DNA of 64,000 bases from [Bacillus] selenitireducens MLS10 (GCF_000093085.1 NC_014219.1:2038384-2102383), one strand, 5' to 3'. Shown: positions 37,605-47,932, counted from the first letter of the stretch. Numbers and translations: made by a program. The notes: generated from the letters alone by a model not told the origin.

Positions 37605-39491
37605 ATGAAACATTACTATACTGTTGGGATGGCGGGTCATATCGACCACGGCAAAACGACGTTGACCAAAGCTTTGACAAATATTGATACGGACCGTCTC
37701 AAGGAAGAAAAAGAGCGGGCAATATCCATCGAACCCGGCTATGCGCCACTTCAGCTTGGAGAGGAGATGGAAGTCTCGATCATTGATGTACCGGGTCATG
37801 AGAAATTCATCCGGCAGATGATCGCGGGCGTAGCCGGGATTGATCTTGTCTTGCTTATTGTGGCAGCGGATGAAGGTGTGATGCCTCAAACGGCGGAACA
37901 CCTGGATATACTCAACTTGCTTGGCATTCATCAAGGACTGATTGTTGTGACGAAAAGCAGTCTCATTGATGATGACATGAAGGAGCTTGTAGAGCTTGAC
38001 ATTCAGGATCAAGTCGAAGGCACGTTTTTTGAAGAAGCGCCTTTGCATTTTGTGGACAGTGTTGATGGGGTTGGAATCGAAGAATTGAAAACAACCATTA
38101 AAGAAACACTCATTGACCTTCCGGCACGGGATGCGCGGGGGGCGTTCAGACTTCCTGTTGATCAGGTCTTTACGGTTCATGGTCAGGGAACGGTTATCAG
38201 AGGAACTGTCTATGAAGGGAAAGTCCGGGAAGGCGATCACTTGGAGGTTCTCCCTGCAAGAAAACAGGTTCGGGCGAGGCAATTACAGGTTCATCATCAA
38301 AAGCAAGAAGAAGGACGGGCAGGACAACGTGTTGCGATTAATCTTGGCGGAATTAATAAAGAAGACATCGCGAGGGGCGACGTTCTTGTTTCCACACAAT
38401 ATTACAGTACGACAACAACGGTCGATATCTCACTCGATACTGTCAAAGCTCTTCAATTTCCTTTGAAGCAACGCGGTTATGTTAAGCTGCATTTAGGTAC
38501 AGCCGAAGTGTACGGGAAAATTGTATTCTTTGACCGAAACGAACTTTCTGAAGAAGGTGGAGAAGGTATCTTGTGTCAGCTCCGTCTCGATAATCCTGTT
38601 GTGACGAAACGGGGTGACCGATTTATTTTGAGGAGACCGACTCCGGTTGAAACGATTGGAGGAGGAGAGGTTATCGATCCTGCCGGCGGAAAATATAAAT
38701 TCGGGATGAATACAGTACACATGCTTGAAAAGAAACGGGAAGGTACTCCGGAGGACCGGATCACGGATGCGCTTCGTGAGCATAAATTGATTACTGTACC
38801 TAAGGCAGCCAAGGAAACGGGAATTGAAGAGGAAGAAGCGGAAAACATAATAGAGAGCATGGTGACTGATGGAACGGTTCTTCGTCAGGGAGATAAAGCG
38901 GTTCTTGTCAATGTGTTTGATGAACTGACTGAGTTACTGGAAGAGGCGCTCAAAGTTGAACAGGAGAAACATCCACTTCGTGAGGGTAAAGACAGGGCTG
39001 TTCTTCTTCAGGAGTTCCCCCAATTTGGAAAAGAGTTGACTTCTCTTGTCATTGAGCAGGGTGTTCAGCAAGGAATATTTAAGAAAGCGGGTGCTTTTAT
39101 TGCAACCGGTGATTTTGTCCCTGGTTTTCCGGATAAGTGGGCCAAGCGAATGAAGCAGGTCGTTGAGACAATCATAGATCAGGGTATGGAAGTGGAACAG
39201 GAAGGCTTTATTTTTGAACGGGCCGGGTTGCCAGAAGATTATAAGCAGGAGTTAAAGCATTTTTTAATTCGAACAGAACAGGTCATTCAGCTTGATGAGA
39301 AGCATATGATCAGTAAGGAAGCTTTTTTGAATGCCATTCATACACTTCGCGAGGAAACAGGTGATACATTCACCTTGCAGGATGCAAAAAGTGTGCTGGG
39401 ATTATCGAGGAAATACCTGGTACCATTTATGGAGGCCCTTGACTCTACCGGTTATACGAAGAGGCAGGACGATGTCCGAAAATGGGTATAG
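37605..39491 (+). CDS. selB: selenocysteine-specific elongation factor SelB
   Basis: A 628-residue GTPase that carries Sec-tRNA(Sec) to UGA codons marked by a SECIS hairpin. G1 is GHIDHGKTT (residues 11-19), switch region KEEKERAISIEPGYA follows, and G3 is DVPGHEKF. The C-terminal part (from about residue 370) has the winged-helix repeats that bind the SECIS RNA (GIEEEEAENIIESMV, then the final NAIHTLREETGDTFTLQDAKSVLGLSRKYLVPFMEALDS). ATG 37605 follows GAGGTGACA. It precedes the selenoprotein gene and selA on the same strand. Confidence 0.97.
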   Translation: MKHYYTVGMAGHIDHGKTTLTKALTNIDTDRLKEEKERAISIEPGYAPLQLGEEMEVSIIDVPGHEKFIRQMIAGVAGIDLVLLIVAADEGVMPQTAEHLDILNLLGIHQGLIVVTKSSLIDDDMKELVELDIQDQVEGTFFEEAPLHFVDSVDGVGIEELKTTIKETLIDLPARDARGAFRLPVDQVFTVHGQGTVIRGTVYEGKVREGDHLEVLPARKQVRARQLQVHHQKQEEGRAGQRVAINLGGINKEDIARGDVLVSTQYYSTTTTVDISLDTVKALQFPLKQRGYVKLHLGTAEVYGKIVFFDRNELSEEGGEGILCQLRLDNPVVTKRGDRFILRRPTPVETIGGGEVIDPAGGKYKFGMNTVHMLEKKREGTPEDRITDALREHKLITVPKAAKETGIEEEEAENIIESMVTDGTVLRQGDKAVLVNVFDELTELLEEALKVEQEKHPLREGKDRAVLLQEFPQFGKELTSLVIEQGVQQGIFKKAGAFIATGDFVPGFPDKWAKRMKQVVETIIDQGMEVEQEGFIFERAGLPEDYKQELKHFLIRTEQVIQLDEKHMISKEAFLNAIHTLREETGDTFTLQDAKSVLGLSRKYLVPFMEALDSTGYTKRQDDVRKWV

Positions 39492-39570
39492 TTTGTGTGT
39501 ATTGACGCCTCATCGGTATTTGATTTATGATAAACTTACAGTTCACAAATCTTTCACAGGAGGTATGATG

Positions 39571-39819
39571 ATGAGTTTACACGTCTCCATTGAATTTTGT
39601 ATGCAGTGAAACTATGCGCCAAAAGCTGCGAGTCTCGCAGAAGACATTTTTGAAGATATGCGTCATGACGTATCCAAATTGGACTTGATTCCAAGTTCCG
39701 GTGGTGTTTTTGAAGTAAAGGTAAACAATCAGCTGATTTTCTCTAAGTTTGAAACGGATCAATTTCCTGACCATATGGAAATCATTAATACGTTACAGAG
39801 CAGAAAACAGTACGGATAA
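39571..39819 (+). CDS. SelW/Rdx-family selenoprotein with in-frame UGA (Sec13)
   Basis: ATG 39571, seven bases after AGGAGG, opens an 82-residue frame that is interrupted only by TGA at 39607-39609. Read as selenocysteine, this gives the redox motif CMQU (Cys10-Sec13) right after the first beta strand (LHVSIEF), as in the SelW/SelT/Rdx family. The rest, with SSGGVFEVKVNNQLIFSKFETDQFPDH, matches the family's C-terminal G-G-x-F-E-V ... I-F-S-K ... F-P pattern. A SECIS-like hairpin follows the UGA and selB and selA flank the gene. The 39-base ORF ending at the TGA would otherwise be meaningless. Likely a thioredoxin-fold thiol/selenol oxidoreductase; partner unknown. Confidence 0.93.
39626..39640 (+). 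promoter_or_regulatory. SECIS-like hairpin of the SelW-like gene
   Basis: A 6-bp stem CTGCGA / TCGCAG with a GTC loop lies 16 bases after the UGA; the loop G (39632) is 22 bases from it. Distance, short stem and a G at the loop start fit the bacterial SECIS consensus. SelB would bind it to recode UGA. Confidence 0.8.
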
Positions 39820-39829
39820 AGTCATCGTG

Positions 39830-39866
39830 GAGTCTGCATGCCCGTAATGGGGATGCAGACTCTTTA
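39830..39866 (+). terminator. terminator after the selenoprotein gene
   Basis: Stem AGTCTGCATGCCC / GGGGATGCAGACT followed by CTTT. Confidence 0.75.
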
Positions 39867-39962
39867 AGTTGGTCGAGAATTGATGTTTTCTTTCAGGTGT
39901 AATTTCTGTATAATAAAGACGTAAATACATATTGAAAGCGTTTGAAAGGGGAGAGGGAAATC

Positions 39963-40091
39963 ATGAAGACATTGTTTAAAGGACTTTTAATTGGTCTCGG
40001 GATCGGTCTGGTTGTCTACGGAACCGGCTGGTACCGTGATTATCAGGAACAACAGGATATTGCAAAAGAACGGGAATCGTTCGGGAAATAA
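39963..40091 (+). CDS. 42-residue single-pass membrane protein
   Basis: A short frame (MKTLFKGLLIGLGIGLVVYGTGW, then a charged tail DYQEQQDIAKERESFGK) with a clear ribosome binding site (AAGGGGAGAGG) and a TATAAT-type -10 box near 39910. One glycine-rich membrane helix and a cytoplasmic acidic/basic tail. It has its own promoter and terminator between the selenoprotein gene and selA. No homologue is recognised. Position suggests, but does not show, a selenium-linked role. Confidence 0.65.
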   Translation: MKTLFKGLLIGLGIGLVVYGTGWYRDYQEQQDIAKERESFGK

Positions 40092-40102
40092 GTGTTGCGG
40101 TG

Positions 40103-40131
40103 AAAAAGGTGGTCGACTGACTGCCTTTTTT
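40103..40131 (+). terminator. terminator after the 42-residue gene
   Basis: Stem AAAAAGG / CCTTTTT plus inner pairs, with a long T run. Confidence 0.6.
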
Positions 40132-40249
40132 TCATGTCCGGGTACAGGCGGGATCGTGAAAAATCGAGGCTTCTCAGAGCACGCTTTTAGCAGTTTTCAT
40201 CAAATCCTGTATAATAATTATTGAAGAGAGACAGAAAGGTTGTGATACA

Positions 40250-41671
40250 ATGTCGCAGTTACTCAAGCATCTCCCTCCTGTCCACGAACTCATTTCTAAT
40301 CCGTTTATCCGTGAGGCGGCTGAGGCTCGTCAAGTTCCGGATGGTTTGTTGAAAGAATGGTTAAAGGATGACCTAAATGCGTTGCGTGAGGACGTCATGA
40401 ATAACAGTGAGAAGTTTCAAGACGCTTCTCGCGCTCTGTTCACTTCACATATCGAAGTGAAGATCATGGAGAGGCTGAATGGAGGAAGTTTCTATTCGTT
40501 GAGACCGGTCATAAATGGAACCGGAACAGTGCTTCATACCAATCTTGGCCGCGCCCGATTGAGTGACCGTGCATTGAAGCATGTTCATGACACATCCAAG
40601 CACTATTCCACGCTTGAATATGATCTTGCCGCCGGAGGTCGCGGTTCGAGGCTGTCGCTGATCGAAGGACTTTTGAAAAAAGCAACCGGAGCGGAAGCGG
40701 CTATGGCTGTTAACAATAATGCAGCAGCGGTTTATATGATATTAAGAGCCTTGGCGAATGATCAGGAAGTGATTGTTTCAAGAGGGGAACTGATTGAAAT
40801 CGGAGGGTCGTTCAGGGTGTCCTCAATCATGGAGGAAAGCGGAGCCAAACTCGTTGAAGTGGGCACGACAAATAAAACTCATTTACCAGATTACGAAGAC
40901 GCGATCACGGAACAAACCGCGATGATAATGAAAGTGCATACAAGCAATTTTGCAACAGTCGGTTTTACGGCGGATGTCGGAATCTCAGATTTAACCGGAA
41001 TGGTGAAGGAAATGGAGCAGGAAGTCATTCTGTATGAAGATCTCGGCAGCGGTTCGCTTTTTGCCTATTCGGATGAAGGGATTGGTGATGAACCGGTGGT
41101 CAAACAGGCACTTGCAAAAGGAGCGGATATCGTATCATTCAGTGGTGATAAACTCTTGGGTGGCCCGCAGGCAGGGATTATTTGCGGCAGCAAGAAGCTG
41201 ATAGACCGTTTGAAAAAGCACTCTCTGGCAAGAGTTCTGCGCCTGGATAAAATGACGCTGGCAGCACTTGAAGCAACACTGTTTGATTATGTTTATGATA
41301 AACAATCCAGGGATCTGATTCCTGCACTGCGTGATATTCGGAAAACAGAGGAAGAGATACAGGGATATGCGAAATCTTTCGCAGGCAGATATAACAGTTA
41401 TGAATCATTATTCATTCGAGTGCATCCATCATTTTCTAAAATTGGTGGAGGTACAATGCCTTTGGAGGAACGCCCCACATGGGGGATTCTTGTTTCTAAA
41501 CGAGGCGTATCACCGAATCAGACTGAAGCATTTTTGAGGAAACTCGATCCACCACTCATTGCGAGAGTAATGGCGGAAGGTGTATACATTGACTTTCGTA
41601 CAATCAGTTCTGAAGAAGGGGCAATCTTGGCTGATCATCTGAAAGCGCTTGATAACGAGCATTTTTATTGA
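40250..41671 (+). CDS. selA: L-seryl-tRNA(Sec) selenium transferase SelA
   Basis: SelA converts seryl-tRNA(Sec) to selenocysteyl-tRNA(Sec) using selenophosphate and pyridoxal phosphate. The 473-residue protein has the N-terminal tRNA-binding start (LLKHLPPVHELISNP), VINGTGTVLHTNLGRA, a PLP-domain core NNNAAAVYMIL, and the PLP lysine in SFSGDKLLGGPQAG. ATG 40250 is preceded by a TATAAT box near 40212. With tRNA-Sec, SelB and the SelW-like gene it forms a near-complete Sec locus; only selD is absent from the window. Confidence 0.97.
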   Translation: MSQLLKHLPPVHELISNPFIREAAEARQVPDGLLKEWLKDDLNALREDVMNNSEKFQDASRALFTSHIEVKIMERLNGGSFYSLRPVINGTGTVLHTNLGRARLSDRALKHVHDTSKHYSTLEYDLAAGGRGSRLSLIEGLLKKATGAEAAMAVNNNAAAVYMILRALANDQEVIVSRGELIEIGGSFRVSSIMEESGAKLVEVGTTNKTHLPDYEDAITEQTAMIMKVHTSNFATVGFTADVGISDLTGMVKEMEQEVILYEDLGSGSLFAYSDEGIGDEPVVKQALAKGADIVSFSGDKLLGGPQAGIICGSKKLIDRLKKHSLARVLRLDKMTLAALEATLFDYVYDKQSRDLIPALRDIRKTEEEIQGYAKSFAGRYNSYESLFIRVHPSFSKIGGGTMPLEERPTWGILVSKRGVSPNQTEAFLRKLDPPLIARVMAEGVYIDFRTISSEEGAILADHLKALDNEHFY

Positions 41672-41788
41672 TGAACGAGTGCACAATTTGCTAATCTGAT
41701 AAAAGGAATTATGACGATTTTCCGAAAAAAGGTTTTAGACAATTGTGATAATCTGTTATATGATAGACATATAAGGAGGAATGTACAT

Positions 41789-44512
41789 ATGTCAAATGAA
41801 ACTCAAGAGCTCTATCAAGCGAAAAAGCAATTTGAGGTGAATGGCAAGACGTATCATTACTACGATTTGAAAGCGATTGAAGAGGCGGGGATTGGGAATG
41901 TTTCCAAACTGCCGTATTCAATCAGGGTACTCCTTGAATCGGTTCTTCGTCAGCATGATGGACGCGTAATTAAGCAGGAACATGTTGATAATCTGGCTAA
42001 ATTCGGATCTGGCGAATTGGCAGCTATTGATGTGCCGTTTAAACCTGCCCGTGTTATCCTGCAGGACTTTACCGGGGTGCCGGCAGTCGTGGATCTGGCT
42101 TCCTTAAGAAAAGCCATGGCTGATTTCGGGGGCGATCCAAAAGAGATTAATCCGGCGATTCCCGTTGATCTTGTAGTAGACCATTCTCTGCAAGTTGATA
42201 AATTCGGCGCTGCGGATTCACTTATGTTTAATATGGAACGCGAATTTGAACGTAATCTTGAGCGATACAAGTTCCTGAACTGGGCACAAAAATCACTGGA
42301 TAACTATCGTGCGGTTCCACCGGCGACAGGTATTGTTCACCAGGTAAATCTTGAGTATCTGGCTAATGTCGTTCAAGAGGAAGAACAGGACGGGGAACTC
42401 GTTGCTTTTCCTGACTCCCTTGTCGGTACTGATTCACACACGACGATGATCAACGGTCTGGGTGTTCTTGGATGGGGTGTAGGCGGTATTGAAGCTGAAG
42501 CAGGCATGCTGAAGCAACCGTCTTATTTCCCTGTGCCGGAAGTTGTCGGGTTGAAATTTACCGGCAAGATGCCGGAAGGAGCCACTGCTACGGATTTGGC
42601 GCTGAAGGTAACGCAAATCCTGCGTCAGGCAAACGTGGTCGGTAAATTCGTGGAATTCTTTGGCCCGGGTCTCTCGGATATGACCCTTGCAGATCGTGCA
42701 ACGATTTCGAATATGGCTCCTGAATACGGTGCAACATGCGGCTTCTTCCCTGTGGACGAAGAGACGCTGAACTATATGCGTTTTACAGGCCGCAGTGAAG
42801 AACTCGTCAAACTCGTTGAAACGTATACGAAAGCCAATGATATGTATTACACGCCTGATAAAGAGGATCCGGAGTTCACCGAGGTCATTGAACTCGACCT
42901 TGGAACCATTGAACCAAACCTCTCCGGACCAAAGCGTCCACAGGATCTGATTCCACTTTCTCAAATGAAAAAAGAATGGCGCAAGGCACTGACAGCACCG
43001 GTTGGAAATCAGGGATTCGGTTTGGAAGCTGCTGAAGCTGACCGTTCCGTAGATGTGAAACATCCTGATGGCAGAACATCGCAACTGAAGACGGGTGCAG
43101 TTACCATTGCCGCCATTACAAGCTGTACCAATACTTCCAATCCGCACGTTATGATTGGTTCAGGACTTCTTGCTAAAAATGCTGTAGACAAGGGACTTGA
43201 AGTTCCGGCCTATGTGAAAACAAGCCTGGCCCCGGGATCAAAAGTTGTAACAGGCTATCTTGAAGATGCAGGCCTCATGCCTTATCTCGATAAGCTGGGT
43301 TTCAACCTTGTCGGTTACGGATGCACGACATGTATTGGAAACAGCGGTCCACTGCCGGATGAAGTCGAACAGGCGATCAGTGAGAATGACCTGACAGTTT
43401 CTTCGGTTTTGAGTGGTAACCGTAACTTTGAAGGACGTATTCACCCGCTAGTTAAAGCGAACTATCTGGCATCACCGCCGCTTGTTGTGGCTTATGCCCT
43501 TGCGGGAACCGTTGATATTGATTTCGAAACAGAACCGCTTGGTCAGGATAAAGAGGGCAATGACGTCTTCTTCAGAGACATTTGGCCTTCAAATGAAGAG
43601 ATTCACAAATCGATGCAGGAAGCTGTCGATCCGAAGCTCTTTAAGCGTGAATATAAGCGTGTATTTGATGACAATGAACGTTGGAATGCCCTGGAGACAC
43701 CGGACGGTGATTTGTACGAATTCGACGAAGAGTCCACCTATATCCAGAATCCGCCGTTCTTTGAGAACCTTTCTCCGGATCCGAAAGATGTGGAGAAGCT
43801 ATCCGGTCTGAGAGCTGTCGGCAAGTTCGGAGATTCGGTGACAACGGATCACATTTCACCTGCGGGTGCAATCGCGAAAAACAGTCCTGCAGGCCGCTAT
43901 CTGATGGAGAAAGGACTTGAACCGAAAGACTTTAATTCCTACGGATCAAGACGCGGGAATCACGAAGTGATGATGCGTGGTACCTTTGCAAACATCCGCA
44001 TTAAAAACCAGCTTGCCCCGGGCACAGAAGGCGGTTATACGACGCACTGGCCAACGGGTGATGTCATGGCGATCTATGATGCGTGCATGCAGTACAAAGA
44101 AGAAGGTACGGGTCTTCTCGTTATGGCCGGTAAAGATTACGGAATGGGCAGTTCCCGCGACTGGGCTGCAAAAGGAACGAACCTTCTTGGCATCAAGACA
44201 GTAATTGCCGAGAGTTTTGAGCGGATTCACAGAAGTAATTTGGTTCTCATGGGCGTATTGCCTCTGCAGTTTAAATCAGGTGAAAACGCAGATACCCTCG
44301 GTCTGACTGGTGAGGAACACTTTGATGTGCACGTGGACAATGATGTCCAGCCTCGTCAGGAAATCAAAGTGACGGCCACAGACAGTGATGGCAAAGGGAC
44401 TGAATTTCATGTAATTGCCCGCTTCGACAGTGAAGTGGAGATCGATTATTATCGACATGGCGGTATTTTGCAGATGGTTCTTCGAAATCAGCTGCAGTCC
44501 GTAAAGAAATAA
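41789..44512 (+). CDS. acnA: aconitate hydratase
   Basis: A 907-residue [4Fe-4S] enzyme of the TCA cycle interconverting citrate and isocitrate (citB in B. subtilis, also an RNA-binding protein when it loses its cluster). Cluster ligands are Cys in SCTN ([12 protein letters not shown]) and the C-T-T-C pair in [14 protein letters not shown]. Substrate-site segments [26 protein letters not shown] and [15 protein letters not shown] are intact. ATG 41789 follows AAGGAGG, so the longer frame from 41711 is rejected. An ATAA-N4-TTAT dyad just upstream might bind a regulator, unproven. Confidence 0.97.
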   Translation: MSNETQELYQAKKQFEVNGKTYHYYDLKAIEEAGIGNVSKLPYSIRVLLESVLRQHDGRVIKQEHVDNLAKFGSGELAAIDVPFKPARVILQDFTGVPAVVDLASLRKAMADFGGDPKEINPAIPVDLVVDHSLQVDKFGAADSLMFNMEREFERNLERYKFLNWAQKSLDNYRAVPPATGIVHQVNLEYLANVVQEEEQDGELVAFPDSLVGTDSHTTMINGLGVLGWGVGGIEAEAGMLKQPSYFPVPEVVGLKFTGKMPEGATATDLALKVTQILRQANVVGKFVEFFGPGLSDMTLADRATISNMAPEYGATCGFFPVDEETLNYMRFTGRSEELVKLVETYTKANDMYYTPDKEDPEFTEVIELDLGTIEPNLSGPKRPQDLIPLSQMKKEWRKALTAPVGNQGFGLEAAEADRSVDVKHPDGRTSQLKTGAVTIAAITSCTNTSNPHVMIGSGLLAKNAVDKGLEVPAYVKTSLAPGSKVVTGYLEDAGLMPYLDKLGFNLVGYGCTTCIGNSGPLPDEVEQAISENDLTVSSVLSGNRNFEGRIHPLVKANYLASPPLVVAYALAGTVDIDFETEPLGQDKEGNDVFFRDIWPSNEEIHKSMQEAVDPKLFKREYKRVFDDNERWNALETPDGDLYEFDEESTYIQNPPFFENLSPDPKDVEKLSGLRAVGKFGDSVTTDHISPAGAIAKNSPAGRYLMEKGLEPKDFNSYGSRRGNHEVMMRGTFANIRIKNQLAPGTEGGYTTHWPTGDVMAIYDACMQYKEEGTGLLVMAGKDYGMGSSRDWAAKGTNLLGIKTVIAESFERIHRSNLVLMGVLPLQFKSGENADTLGLTGEEHFDVHVDNDVQPRQEIKVTATDSDGKGTEFHVIARFDSEVEIDYYRHGGILQMVLRNQLQSVKK

Positions 44513-44542
44513 AAAACCATTACATTTCTGTGGATAAAGACA

Positions 44543-44583
44543 GAAAAGCCGGACCTGGTATCCTCCAGGCCGGCTTCTTTTTT
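44543..44583 (+). terminator. terminator after aconitase
   Basis: Stem AAAAGCCGG-A-CCTGG / CCAGG-CCGGCTT with a T tail. Confidence 0.9.
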
Positions 44584-44677
44584 GATTTATCACACAAAAG
44601 TAAGCGAATGGAGTTGCACATAAAGGCTTGAATATTCATAATGATAGAGTGAACTTTATTTGAATGGGGAACAATTT

Positions 44678-45157
44678 ATGAAAAAACCGCAAGAAATGTC
44701 CAAAAGCGGTCCATTGAAATTCGCACTTTTGGTTATGTTTATAGTGTATATGGGATTGTTATTTTATATTGTCTTTTTTGCATGGAACCATGGTTCGAGC
44801 TTTGGCCCTGTGGGTCCCGGGGGACGAAATTATAACCTCGAACCAGGCCTGAGTATCGAACGGATTTTGCGGTACAGTCCTGATGCAACAAATCCTGTCC
44901 GGATTCTTGGCGGTAATATTCTCATGTTCATTCCGTTTGGTATGCTCTTTCCGTTACTGATTTTGATATTTTTTAATCGCCGCATGACCGTCGTCGCAGT
45001 CACTTTTGTTTCGGCCTTATTGTCTTTGTTTATTGAGGTCAATCAGTTTCTTTTTACTTACCGGGTGGCGAATGTGGACGACATTTTGCTGAACAGCCTC
45101 GGTGGTTTTCTTGGTGCCATCATCTATTCGATCATCAGAAAGCAGCTGTCGGCATGA
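44678..45157 (+). CDS. VanZ-like membrane protein
   Basis: A 159-residue protein with about four membrane helices and the VanZ motifs GGNILMFIPFGMLFP, FIEVNQFLFTYRVANVDDILLNSLGGFLGAII. VanZ-like proteins give low-level glycopeptide resistance in some hosts, but most chromosomal copies have unknown roles. It ends 20 bases before the tandem AAA gene. Confidence 0.88.
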   Translation: MKKPQEMSKSGPLKFALLVMFIVYMGLLFYIVFFAWNHGSSFGPVGPGGRNYNLEPGLSIERILRYSPDATNPVRILGGNILMFIPFGMLFPLLILIFFNRRMTVVAVTFVSALLSLFIEVNQFLFTYRVANVDDILLNSLGGFLGAIIYSIIRKQLSA

Positions 45158-45176
45158 TCTCGTAAGGAGGAGACCG

Positions 45177-47517
45177 ATGCAAAACCAATCCAATACAAAA
45201 CGGTGGGAAGACCGTTTTCAGCAAATCAAAAAACAGCAGGCATCCAATCGGAGGGAATCGACTCTTTTAAGGCTGCTTGAAGATATCCGCATGGAAGTGG
45301 GCGAAGACGAAGCAGAGGTCGGGGAAACCTATGCGATGCTTGCCAATGCCCGATACATAAGGAAGGGATATTGGGATCACAGGGTGGAAGACTATCTACA
45401 TAAAGGCATGAAGATTGCAGGTGTGTCGGACTTCGTATTCGAACTGCTCGCGAAGATGCTTCTTGATGAACTTCGTTCACTGCCTCTGCAGATGGAGTTC
45501 CCTTCTATTCGAGAGACGGATCACAGTCAGGGGAAAATAAGCAAAGTCGAACAAATTGGTGCAGATGCAGAAGCCGCAAAAAGAGCTCTTGATGAGTGGA
45601 TGAGGCGCTCAGCCTGGCTCGATCAACAGACTGACGGTCGTTTTTCTGTGACCGATGATGAAGAGACCTTGTCTGCAGGTAAAAACCTCGCGGAGCGTTT
45701 ATCTCTGACGCTTGCAGAACTCTTGAAGGCCCTTGTAGCATACAAGGAAACAATCAGCGGGATCTATGCTTCAAAAGAAAAAAAGAAATTTTTGGATGGT
45801 CATCTTGAAGAGGCTGCAAATCTGAGAGATCATATCGAACAATGGCGCAGCAGCATCGAAGGGCGTGAAGCGTCTTCTCTCACTGACCTCGAACGAATGA
45901 CGGGTCTGGATGAAGTCAAAGATCAGGTCCGCTCGTATTATTATTACCTTCTTTTTTCAAAAAGAACGAAAAAAACAGGGTTATCAGTTTCAGGATGAAC
46001 GATCATTGAATATGGTCCTGACGGGTAACCCGGGTACAGGAAAAACGACGCTCGCAAGGCGACTTGCAGAGATTTATTACGAACTGGGTGTTTTGCCAAA
46101 AGCAGATGTCGTTGAGACGGACCGTTCAAGGCTTGTCGGTGCGTACGTCGGGCAGACGGAAGAAAAAACGTTGCAAGCTGTTGAAGAAGCTGAAGGCGGT
46201 ATTTTGTTTATTGATGAGGCATACAGCCTCTTTAAGCACGATGCAAGCGGAACGGATTACGGGCAGACCGTGATCGACACACTGGTTTCGGCGATGACGA
46301 GTGACAACTATGCAGGCAAATTTGCTGTGATACTCGCAGGATATCCTGAAGAAATGCGCAGGTTTCTCTGGAGTAATCCGGGTCTTCGAAGCAGATTTCC
46401 TGAAACCAACCATATTCATTTGCCCGATTATTCTACAGCAGAGTTACTTGAAATTGCAGAAAATGTGGCTTTGGATAATGATTTCATTCTCACTGAAGAA
46501 GCGTTGGCTTCCCTGTCTGACCACATTGAAAATCAGCGTGTGGATGACACATTCGGTAATGCCAGAGTAGTGAAAGATCTTGTCACAGAAGCGATATTTA
46601 TCCAAGGTGCGAAAGCTGCCGAGAAAGAACAGTTCAATGAATCGGATTTTACGATACTGGATGCAGAGGCATTTTCGTTTAAAGTTCATGAAGATCATCA
46701 ATTTGATCAATCCGGAGAAGAGCGATTGAATCAGCTTGTTGGTCTGAAAGAAGTGAAAGAGCAGGTATTAAAGCTCTCTTCCTTTGTTCAAGTCCAACAG
46801 CTCAGGAAAGATCAGGGATTGCCGGCCGTTCCGGTACAGCTTCATGCCGTCTTTTCAGGACCGCCCGGAACGGGGAAAACGACAGTTGCCTCAATTTATT
46901 CACATATTCTCCATGATCTCGGGCTTCTGAAGAGAGGCCATCTGGTGACAGCCGGAAGAAGTGATCTCGTTGCCGGCTATACCGGTCAGACGGCGATCAA
47001 AACAAAACAGAAAATACGTGAAGCACTTGGCGGTGTTCTGTTTATCGACGAAGCCTATTCCTTACTTTCAAAAGCAGCCGGTGATTTTGGCCGGGAAGCG
47101 GTGGAGACTCTCGTGGAAGAAATGACCCGCCACGAAGAAAATCTCGTAATTATTCTGGCCGGCTATGAAAATGAGATGAACGCTTTGTTAAACAGTAATC
47201 CTGGACTGACGTCAAGGTTTAAATCTTTTTTCTACTTTACATCCTATTCAGGAAAGGAACTGATCGAGATCCTGTCTTTGTATGCCGAGGACTACGGCTA
47301 CCGATTTGAAGATGCCGCTATTTCATCTCTGGAGTCTTACGTCCGTGAACATCCCCCTGAAGGGAATGCGAGGACCATGAAAAACTGGCTTGAGGCAGCG
47401 ATTCAAAGACAGGCATTCCGTCTTATGCAGCAAGAGGACTGGGACAAAAATCAACTGATGGAACTGAAGGCTGATGATTTTTTGTTAAACAGAAAGGATG
47501 AATCAAAACATGAGTAA
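45177..47517 (+). pseudogene. tandem AAA+ ATPase (SpoVK/CbbX type), frameshifted in a T6 run
   Basis: ATG 45177 (AAGGAGG upstream) encodes an N-terminal helical region and the start of an AAA domain (LERMTGLDEVKDQVRSYYYYLLF), then stops at 45998. The other frame carries on from QKERKKQGYQ directly into VLTGNPGTGKTTLARRL. Skipping one T of the run at 45952-45957 joins them exactly. The repaired protein (about 779 residues) has two CbbX/SpoVK-like AAA modules: Walker A GNPGTGKTT and GPPGTGKTT, Walker B ILFIDEAYSL and VLFIDEAYSL. SpoVK is a sporulation-linked ATPase. Programmed +1 shifting at this site is possible but unproven. Confidence 0.82.
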
Positions 47518-47932
47518 GAAGATTTGCAAAGTATCATTTCCTGTCCGCTATGCGGAAACAGATCAAATGGGTGTGGTGTACCATGCCAATTACGTTATCT
47601 GGTGTGAAATAGGCAGGACCTCGTTGATCGAGGACATGGGGTTTCACTATGCGGACATGGAAAGAGAAGGCGTTCTATCGCCGGTGACAAACATCAGTCT
47701 TTCATATCTGAAGCCTGCAAAATACGGTCAGGACGTCCGGGTTGAAACAATGGTCAAATCGTATAATGGCGTGCGAGTCACGTATGGCTATGAGATCTAT
47801 GCCGGGGATGACTGTCTGGTAACCGGAGAAAGCGAACACGTCTGTGTTGATGCGAAATCATTCCGGCCGATTCAGATGAAAAAGCGTTTCCCTGAATGGG
47901 ATAAGGCCTATAAAGAGAGGCTGGCTCAATAA
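47510..47932 (+). CDS. yneP: acyl-CoA thioesterase (YbgC/YneP-like, 4HBT)
   Basis: A 140-residue hot-dog-fold thioesterase with the 4HBT motif VRYAETDQMGVVYHANYVIWCEIGR, in which the Asp and the YHANY segment are catalytic. It is YbgC-like; in B. subtilis the equivalent (yneP) follows citB at a short distance, as here. It overlaps the end of the AAA gene by eight bases, so it is translated from the same message. Substrate acyl-CoA unknown. Confidence 0.88.
   Translation: MSKKICKVSFPVRYAETDQMGVVYHANYVIWCEIGRTSLIEDMGFHYADMEREGVLSPVTNISLSYLKPAKYGQDVRVETMVKSYNGVRVTYGYEIYAGDDCLVTGESEHVCVDAKSFRPIQMKKRFPEWDKAYKERLAQ

Noticed and set aside
42434-43147. Long minus-strand frame inside aconitase
   Set aside because: Antisense shadow of a strongly conserved gene; no ribosome binding site or protein-like composition.
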